Assembly: GCA_963770995.1 (NCBI GenBank)
Contig: CAVYRS010000001.1
Location: forward strand, 1,302,001 to 1,366,000
Direction: 5' to 3'
Source of the DNA: CAVSWN01 sp963770995
Lineage (GTDB): Bacteria; Acidobacteriota; Vicinamibacteria; Vicinamibacterales; CAVVIG01
DNA length: 64,000 nucleotides
In this document: positions 62,680 to 64,000 of the stretch, in pieces
How positions within the stretch are numbered: the first letter of the stretch is position 1
Layout: the number at the start of each line of letters is the position of its first letter
The notes under the pieces: model-generated
What the model was told of the DNA's origin: nothing
The model's database searches: none
Seen by the model: the letters and a program-made list of their open reading frames with translations, nothing else
Program-made: the position numbers and the translations under genes

Positions 62680-63684
62680 GTGAACCGCCGAGACTTCATC
62701 GCCGGACTGGCCGTGTCCCCCGCCGTCGCGGCGGCAAGCGCGATCGAACAAGAACGACCATCCGGCACGCCGGCGCCAGCCCCATCCAAGCCGCTCACGA
62801 TCACGCTCCTCGGCACAGGCACGCCCGCGCCCTCATTGAAGCGGCAAAGTTCGGGCTACCTGATCGAGGTCGGCACCGATCTCATCGTGTGGGACCACGG
62901 CCCCGGCGCGCATCAGCGGCTGATCGAGAGCGGACACCGCACGATCGACGTGACGCATGCGTTCTTCACTCACCTCCACTACGACCATTGCATGGACTAC
63001 GGCCGCCTCGTGCTCCAGCGATGGGACCAGGGCGCGGATCGGATTGGCGATCTCCAGGTGTACGGCCCGCCGCCGATTGCGCGCATGACCGAACAGCTGT
63101 TCGGCGTCGACGGCATCTACGGTCCCGACATCCGCGCCCGCATCGAGCATCGCAGCAGCCTGGACGTGTTCGAGGCGCGGGGAGGCAAGCCGCCCCGCAA
63201 GCGGCCGGCGCCGCGGGTGACCGAGATCCACGCGGGATCGGTCATCGAGGGCAAGGGCTGGAAAGTCACTGTCGGCCACGCGCAGCACGTTCAGCCCTAT
63301 CTCGAGTGCCTCGCGCTTCGCATCGACACCGCCGAGGGATCCATCTGCTACACGGGCGACAGCGGCCCGAGCGATACCATCGTGGACCTGGCCAAAGGCT
63401 GCGACATCCTGATCCACATGAACCACTATTTCAGCGGGACCGAGCCGACGCCGGCGTACCGCGCGGCTTGCGGAAATCACAAGGACAACGCCATCATCGC
63501 CAAACGCGCTGGCGTCAAGGCCCTCGTGCTGACACACCTCCTCGCGCAAATCGACGAGCCCGGCATCCGCGAGCAGATCGTGCACGAGATCCAGCAGGTG
63601 TACGACGGCCGCGTGATCTGGGGCGAAGATCTGATGCGGCTCGGCATCGCGGTCTCGCGCGTGTCCACGATCGAGCGCGCCTGA
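62680..63684 (+). CDS. Tat-exported MBL-fold hydrolase (RNase Z-like layout)
   Basis: A 334-aa protein with a twin-arginine leader (MNRRDFIAGLAVSPAVAAAS). The MBL motifs are THLHYDHCMDY (HxHxDH), GHAQHVQPYLECLALRI, CYTGDSGPSDTI (Asp ligand) and VLTHLLAQI near the C-terminus. The LLGTGTPAPSLKRQSSGYLI start and the long middle segment (TEQLFGVDGIYGPDIRAR) resemble RNase Z/arylsulfatase-type MBL proteins. Export argues against an RNA substrate; an ester or sulfate ester is more likely. GGGAGG before GTG 62680 supports the start. Confidence 0.85.
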   Translation: MNRRDFIAGLAVSPAVAAASAIEQERPSGTPAPAPSKPLTITLLGTGTPAPSLKRQSSGYLIEVGTDLIVWDHGPGAHQRLIESGHRTIDVTHAFFTHLHYDHCMDYGRLVLQRWDQGADRIGDLQVYGPPPIARMTEQLFGVDGIYGPDIRARIEHRSSLDVFEARGGKPPRKRPAPRVTEIHAGSVIEGKGWKVTVGHAQHVQPYLECLALRIDTAEGSICYTGDSGPSDTIVDLAKGCDILIHMNHYFSGTEPTPAYRAACGNHKDNAIIAKRAGVKALVLTHLLAQIDEPGIREQIVHEIQQVYDGRVIWGEDLMRLGIAVSRVSTIERA

Positions 63685-63714
63685 GACCGGCACCAACACT
63701 CCGAGGAGATGCTC

Positions 63715-64000
63715 ATGGCGCGAACGGCGTGGTCGGCTGCGATCGTCTTCGTCGCGTGGGTTTCGGCAACCCCCACGCTCCAGACACCACCTGACTTCTC
63801 AGGCCGATGGACTGTAGCGGCCGAGCCCCCGCCGGCAGTCCCGGCCGCGGGGGCGGCTCTCCCGCGTGGCGACATGGGCAGCGGCTGGGGATCGCCAATC
63901 ACAATCACCCAGGACGCTCGGCAGCTCATCGTCGAGCAGGCGCTGTTCAGCCGTTACGATCTGCAGCCGCCGATCCGATCCGTGTTTCTGCTCGATGGAT
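63715..64000 (+). CDS. Secreted protein, 3' end outside the window
   Basis: The first 95 codons. ATG 63715 has AGGAG 6 nt upstream; ATG 63709 is in frame but too close to it. A signal peptide (ARTAWSAAIVFVAWVSATPT) is followed by PPDFSGRWTVAAEPPPA and WGSPITITQDARQLIVEQAL. This opening (xxxFSGxW, then xxITQDxxxLxVE) is typical of a secreted beta-rich family common in Acidobacteriota with no known function. Confidence 0.6.
   Translation, partial: MARTAWSAAIVFVAWVSATPTLQTPPDFSGRWTVAAEPPPAVPAAGAALPRGDMGSGWGSPITITQDARQLIVEQALFSRYDLQPPIRSVFLLDG

Overview
The window is high-GC bacterial DNA. No rRNA or other taxonomic marker is present. The gene stock points to Acidobacteriota, most likely a Vicinamibacteria-type soil lineage: Ser/Thr kinases fused to TolB/PD40 propellers, a winged-helix/TolB/TPR regulator, an ADOP-type FtsX permease, ECF sigma factors coupled to a kinase or an anti-sigma factor, and many Tat or secreted proteins. 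The lineage is inference from family content. No CRISPR array or rRNA was seen; the only tRNA signal is one decayed tRNA-like stretch.

Bases 1 to about 22300 are a graveyard of mobile and broken genes. In order they hold an IS21 remnant (istA and istB frameshifted), a small membrane protein broken by a 13-bp tandem duplication, an intact IS256-family element with an 8-bp target duplication, and fragments of FHA, resolvase and PilZ genes. Next come a duplicated 399-bp block that has produced a chimeric secreted gene, a 5'-truncated relic of a Pfa-type polyunsaturated fatty acid synthase, and a DUF2252 relic. Then follow a group II intron whose reverse-transcriptase gene is split by a 2.24-kb serine-integrase element, a hicAB-like toxin-antitoxin pair, and a DUF4926/serine-hydrolase fusion. 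Healthy genes are scattered between: an MBL hydrolase, a TolB-like propeller and secreted proteins.

From 22300 to 41000 the order is mostly intact: the winged-helix/TPR regulator, a HEVGH peptidase, DinB, a sugar transferase, and a giant secreted protein (BACON, nine near-identical Ig-like repeats, IPT/TIG, four C-terminal sandwich repeats). Then come a Crp/Fnr regulator, a receiver-only protein, outer-membrane proteins, an SGNH esterase, a glycosidase-like lipoprotein coupled to an outer-membrane protein, a kinase-PD40 protein and two divergent L,D-transpeptidases.

From 41000 to 64000 there is a SnoaL / MBL / ECF sigma / anti-sigma operon, a CarF/TMEM189-type plasmanyl desaturase overlapping a fatty-acid-hydroxylase-type desaturase, a PhyH dioxygenase, and a Tat TIM-barrel epimerase. 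A cold-shock protein, a sigma factor coupled to a 956-aa kinase, an HD-domain Tat protein and an ADOP permease follow. The last part is a glycan locus (three glycosyltransferases, an O-antigen ligase/polymerase and a partner membrane protein), a Tat MBL hydrolase and a partial secreted gene.

Many otherwise healthy genes carry a single one-base indel (kinase, anti-sigma factor, L,D-transpeptidase, Pfa-like dehydratase, Ig-repeat protein). Either decay is unusually common or the assembly keeps residual indel errors; read checks would decide. Coordinates of such genes are given for the whole restored gene.
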